Below, piece after piece: positions 5,031 to 7,679 of a stretch of 7,679 nucleotides of DNA. The notes beneath the pieces are model-generated. The model worked only from the letters and a program-made list of their open reading frames with translations. It had not been told where the DNA came from and searched no databases. Position 1 is the first letter of the stretch, and each line of letters opens with the position of its first letter. The stretch comes from Promethearchaeia archaeon. Its GTDB lineage: Archaea > Asgardarchaeota > Lokiarchaeia > Sigyniarchaeales > SOKP01. The stretch is taken from positions 1 to 7,679 of the forward strand of contig JAHQWY010000179.1 of assembly GCA_029856445.1 (NCBI GenBank). The letters are read 5' to 3'. The position numbers were made by a program, and so were the translations under genes.

Positions 5031-7007
5031 TTAAATATCTCGAGCAAAATCGTGAGCATCTTTCATTGCTTCTCGGATATCTCGAGGTTGATTACAGTCA
5101 CCAATGAATACAATTTTAGGAATTATACCTTTAAATTCCTTTTCTAAAGCATTTTTCTGAGTAATTCGTGATCCGCAAAAAACTAGACTGTCTGCTTTCA
5201 TAAATTGTATTTCTCCTTTACTATCTATATATTTTACTCCAGAATCGGTTACATCTTCTAGTTTTGATTTGTAAATTAATGGTACCTTTTTCTCTTTAAA
5301 GTATTCATATATCCACAAGTACCTGCCAGAAAGCCCTCTGATTGATCTAGCCATAACATCATCTTGACCAATAATAGCTTTAACATTATAGCCTTGTTCC
5401 AATAAAGTTATTGCTGTTTCCACTCCGCCACGCCAGTATGTATCTAGCCCCCAGATAACAATGTTTTTACCTAATGGTTTACTCTTAAGAATTGCTTCAT
5501 CTTGTGTTAGTACGTTTGCTCTTTCTTTATACTTCACTGGAACTGTAGCTGTAGTACCAATTGCGAATACTAACACATCAGGATTGAGAGAAACAATATC
5601 CTCTTTACTTAATTCCTTATTCAGATGAATGGTTACTTTGAGTTTTTTTAGTTGAAGTTGGATCCAGTTTGGTAAACTCATATATTCTTCTTTTTTATAT
5701 TCGGCAGCTAATGTATGCATTAATCCTCCTAGTTTATCCGATTTTTCATAGAGCTCGATGGAATGTCCTCGAGTTACACATATCCGAGCTGCTTCCATCC
5801 CAGCAATTCCTCCACCTAAGATTAAAATCTTTTTGGGGTTATTAGTAGGTATTATGTCTTTTTGAAAAGGTCCAGTATAAGGATCATATACGCACACTCC
5901 AGCACCACATGCAGCAGTACAAGCAAAACACGTTTTAATATCTTCTATTTGACCATTGAAGTATTTATTGGCTGAATCAGGATCGCAAATTAATTGTCTA
6001 CCTAAGTAAATTATATCAGCTTTACCTTGTTGGACAAAATGATCAGCCATTTTTAAACTTGTAATTCTTCCTACACCTATTACTGGGACATCGACAACCT
6101 CTTTAACAGCAGCAGCTAGATATATAAATCCTCCTTGAGGAATATAAGAGGGGGGCGTAATTCCTTGAGGTGTTCTTACATTTATCCCCATACTCACATC
6201 TATACAATCTACCCCAAGTTTTTCATACATTTGAGCATTCTTTATAGCATCTTCAAGTTGAATCCCTTCTTTAGTTAGGCTATCACCTGAAATTCTAAAG
6301 ATAATCGGAGGATCATCCCCCATTGCTTTTCTCATTTTTCCAATTGTCTCTTTAGCAAAACGAAATTTGTTTTCTAGAGGTCCACCATATTCATCAGTGC
6401 GTTGATTGTAGAATGGTGAGATAAAATCATGATATAATGTCCCATGTGTACTATGTACTTCAACATAATCGAATCCTGCTTGAATTGCATTCCCAGCTGC
6501 TTGACCCATTTGATCTTCTATCATAATTATCATGTCTTTAGTTAAAGGAACGATTTGTATATCATTATCTTTTATATATTGAGGCCAATCAGGATATAAC
6601 GCATGATAAGCAGAAGCTGCTGTTGCTTCATTCACTCTGGATGGTGCGAATATTCTCTTGAATCCCCATGGTACGCCCATAAAACCAAGAATTCCACCAT
6701 GTACAATCTGAACGCCAATTTTTGCTCCATATTTATGAACACGATTAGTTAATTGTTGAAATGCGGGGATATTTTCCTTTCTTCCGATATTTGGTTGTGT
6801 TCCTCCAATAGGTGCTTGAGGATCTATAGTTGTGGCTTCATATGTTAGTATTCCAGTTCCACCTTTAGCTTTTTGTTCATATACCAGAATATTACCCTCT
6901 GTCGGTCTACCTTGACCGTCTGAAGAACTTGACATCATTGGAGGATAACCAACACGATTTTTTACTTCCATATTCCGAATTGTAATCGGATCTGATAATT
7001 TTGGCAT
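5031..7007 (-). CDS. Old Yellow Enzyme/TMADH-type FMN, 4Fe-4S, FAD oxidoreductase (2,4-dienoyl-CoA reductase-like)
   Basis: Numbering is from the in-frame GTG at 7016; ATG at 7007 (residue 4) fits the usual family N-terminus better and gives 658 residues, close to the usual ~670. An FMN TIM barrel spans about 6-360: NRVGYPPM at 20-27, GVQIVHGG at 101-108, HSTHGTLYHDFISP at 188-201 followed by the N-x-RTDEYGG signature, and PVIGVGRI and YLGRQLICDPD near its end. Four Cys at 363, 366, 370 and 375 form a 4Fe-4S site whose last loop is shorter than in E. coli FadH. A Rossmann domain follows, with GGGIAG at 401-406 and acidic E423, binding FAD or ADP; its partner Rossmann at 518-549 has lost the regular glycine motif. 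The C-terminal VFIGDCNQPRDIREA closes the flavin site. Family members pass electrons from NAD(P)H or a redox partner through FAD and the cluster to FMN to reduce or oxidise small molecules. The HGY tyrosine is Thr193 here and the WHEAR histidine is absent, so dienoyl-CoA reduction is doubtful and the substrate is unknown. It is cytoplasmic. Confidence 0.92.
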   Translation of the reverse strand: MPKLSDPITIRNMEVKNRVGYPPMMSSSSDGQGRPTEGNILVYEQKAKGGTGILTYEATTIDPQAPIGGTQPNIGRKENIPAFQQLTNRVHKYGAKIGVQIVHGGILGFMGVPWGFKRIFAPSRVNEATAASAYHALYPDWPQYIKDNDIQIVPLTKDMIIMIEDQMGQAAGNAIQAGFDYVEVHSTHGTLYHDFISPFYNQRTDEYGGPLENKFRFAKETIGKMRKAMGDDPPIIFRISGDSLTKEGIQLEDAIKNAQMYEKLGVDCIDVSMGINVRTPQGITPPSYIPQGGFIYLAAAVKEVVDVPVIGVGRITSLKMADHFVQQGKADIIYLGRQLICDPDSANKYFNGQIEDIKTCFACTAACGAGVCVYDPYTGPFQKDIIPTNNPKKILILGGGIAGMEAARICVTRGHSIELYEKSDKLGGLMHTLAAEYKKEEYMSLPNWIQLQLKKLKVTIHLNKELSKEDIVSLNPDVLVFAIGTTATVPVKYKERANVLTQDEAILKSKPLGKNIVIWGLDTYWRGGVETAITLLEQGYNVKAIIGQDDVMARSIRGLSGRYLWIYEYFKEKKVPLIYKSKLEDVTDSGVKYIDSKGEIQFMKADSLVFCGSRITQKNALEKEFKGIIPKIVFIGDCNQPRDIREAMKDAHDFARDI

Positions 7008-7046
7008 TTTTTTCACATTTTATTTTTTTTTTTAAAATTATTACTA

Positions 7047-7064
7047 CCTATATTAATCTTTTCT
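7047..7064 (-). promoter_or_regulatory. TATA-like box of the oxidoreductase gene
   Basis: On the minus strand GAAAAG (7058-7063), a possible BRE, is followed directly by ATTAATATAGG. The box centre is about 45 bases before ATG 7007, predicting a transcription start near 7027 and a leader of about 20 A-rich bases. That leader includes an A11 run (7023-7033) and no Shine-Dalgarno sequence. Confidence 0.4.
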
Positions 7065-7112
7065 AAACAATGTTACTTCCTAAAATAAACTGATCCTGAA
7101 GTGGGAGAGGAT

Positions 7113-7144
7113 TTGAAGAGATCAAAAAAATTAATTGAAGAGAT
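7113..7144 (-). repeat. Ten-base direct repeat upstream of the oxidoreductase promoter
   Basis: TTGAAGAGAT (as read on the plus strand) occurs at 7113-7122 and again at 7135-7144, 22 bases apart start to start, about two helical turns. The pair lies 50-90 bases upstream of the TATA-like box in the 173-base gap between the esterase and oxidoreductase genes. It could be a two-site operator or activator site, or a chance repeat in low-complexity sequence. Confidence 0.35.
7124..7130 (-). terminator. Oligo-T tract after the esterase gene
   Basis: Seven T residues on the minus strand lie about 60 bases past the esterase TGA and between the two copies of the direct repeat. No stem is visible. It suggests, without proving, that the esterase and oxidoreductase are transcribed separately. 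Confidence 0.35.
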
Positions 7145-7189
7145 TAAGTAATATTAATAAAATTTGGTAGAACTTTGGACTGGGAAATC

Positions 7190-7679
7190 TCAATATTCAA
7201 ATATTTGGTTCGTGAATTTGGCTATTTTATTTATCGCCTCTTCAGCTTCCGGCAGAAGTTCAAATCTAGTCCCTTGAAATACATGCGGCATTTCGTCCCA
7301 TGCCTGTAAAATCGCATTTACTCCCACATTCTTAGCTTTTTCCACAAAACGGAAAGCATCGCTATACAGCATTTCACATGAACTAGCTTGGATCAATATA
7401 GGAGGTAATCCGCTCAAATCTCCGAACAATGGTGAGATATAGGGATTGCGAGGATCCTCTCCAGCAAGATAGGCAACGAACCACCAAAATATTCCGACTT
7501 CAGCCAATCCAGGATCGGTTGCTGCATTTTTAAAGAAGGAATCGTCTGAAAAAGTGAAATCGGTTGCTGGTGAGAGACAGAATGCTCCAGCAGGCAAATC
7601 AATTCCCAAATCTCTTAGTTTTAGAAGAGTAGCTAAGGTTAGATTACCTCCAGCGGATTCTCCTGCAATGATTATATGT
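7190..7679 (-). CDS. Alpha/beta hydrolase, HSL-type esterase/lipase (C-terminal 162 residues, cut by right edge)
   Basis: The frame runs without a stop from the right edge to TGA at 7190-7192; an in-frame TTG at 7609 is internal, since the residues before it carry the family's key motif. The fragment opens with HIIIAGESAGGN: the GESAGG nucleophile elbow of hormone-sensitive-lipase-type esterases, with the catalytic Ser at fragment residue 8 (codon 7655-7657). Next come a cap and core segment, an ISPLFGDLSGLPPILIQ strand, and SCEMLYSD, where E102 occupies the catalytic-acid position of the E-x-L-x-D subgroup. The catalytic His is H132 in DEMPHVFQG. Thus the whole triad is present, and the oxyanion-hole HGGG motif must lie beyond the edge. 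These cytoplasmic enzymes hydrolyse short-chain acyl esters; the natural substrate is not readable. GC content is about 44% in sampled lines, clearly above the TPR gene. It is the neighbour upstream of the oxidoreductase, 173-182 bases away. Confidence 0.9.
   Translation of the reverse strand, partial: HIIIAGESAGGNLTLATLLKLRDLGIDLPAGAFCLSPATDFTFSDDSFFKNAATDPGLAEVGIFWWFVAYLAGEDPRNPYISPLFGDLSGLPPILIQASSCEMLYSDAFRFVEKAKNVGVNAILQAWDEMPHVFQGTRFELLPEAEEAINKIAKFTNQIFEY

Noticed and set aside
4904..5107. Plus-strand frame of 67 residues between the TPR and oxidoreductase genes
   Set aside because: It starts at a poly-T stretch that encodes Phe runs, and its end is antisense to the conserved C-terminus of the oxidoreductase.
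7008..7018. GTG 7016 and an overlapping ATG-TGA at 7018-7013 as the oxidoreductase start
   Set aside because: The GTG remains possible, but ATG 7007 matches the usual family N-terminus; the ATG at 7018 meets a stop immediately.
7414..7602. Minus-strand frame within the esterase fragment
   Set aside because: It is in another frame of the same strand as the esterase, whose Ser-Glu-His triad frame is clearly the real one.
1..7679. tRNA, rRNA, CRISPR array, insertion sequence or defence system
   Set aside because: I looked for clover-leaf arms, regularly spaced repeats, transposase motifs and toxin-antitoxin pairs and found none.

Overview
The window is AT-rich (sampled lines run from about 25% to 50% GC), densely coding, and shows archaeal signals. 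There are almost no Shine-Dalgarno sequences, several starts are GTG or TTG, genes end at oligo-T tracts without GC-rich hairpins, and TATA-like boxes lie a short distance upstream of starts. The protein content is a large membrane-anchored TPR protein with a PH-like head, an Old Yellow Enzyme/TMADH-type flavoenzyme, an HSL-type esterase, a nucleoside hydrolase and a compact flavodoxin. Together with the base composition this suggests an archaeon, plausibly an Asgard/Lokiarchaeia-like lineage. That lineage call is inference; there is no rRNA or other marker in the window to prove it.

Layout. Positions 1-225 (+) are the C-terminal end of a small membrane protein cut by the left edge. Positions 267-749 (+) encode a flavodoxin-like protein, followed by a strong oligo-T terminator and a 234-base AT-rich spacer. 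Positions 984-1898 (+) encode a nucleoside hydrolase. From there to the right edge every gene is on the minus strand. Positions 1943-2458 encode an unrecognised, probably beta-rich 171-residue protein, convergent with the nucleoside hydrolase. Positions 2665-4893 encode a ~742-residue protein with a PH-like head, a two-helix membrane hairpin, about six TPRs and a duplicated helical C-terminal module. Positions 5031-7007 encode a three-domain FMN/4Fe-4S/FAD oxidoreductase. Positions 7190-7679 are the C-terminal 162 residues of an alpha/beta hydrolase cut by the right edge. No gene-free stretch exceeds 300 bases. I see no tRNA, rRNA, insertion sequence or CRISPR array.

How the genes fit together. 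Each gene is separated from the next by 41-234 bases, and an oligo-T tract lies after six of the seven genes (none is clear after the 171-residue gene), so most look like single transcription units rather than one operon. The esterase and the oxidoreductase, neighbours on the same strand, could act on related small organic substrates such as esters and unsaturated carbonyl compounds, but nothing here proves a shared pathway. I do not see a clear new multi-gene system. The most distinctive objects are the TPR protein with its unexplained duplicated C-terminal module, and the oxidoreductase, which keeps the family fold but has lost residues that define the dienoyl-CoA reductase active site.
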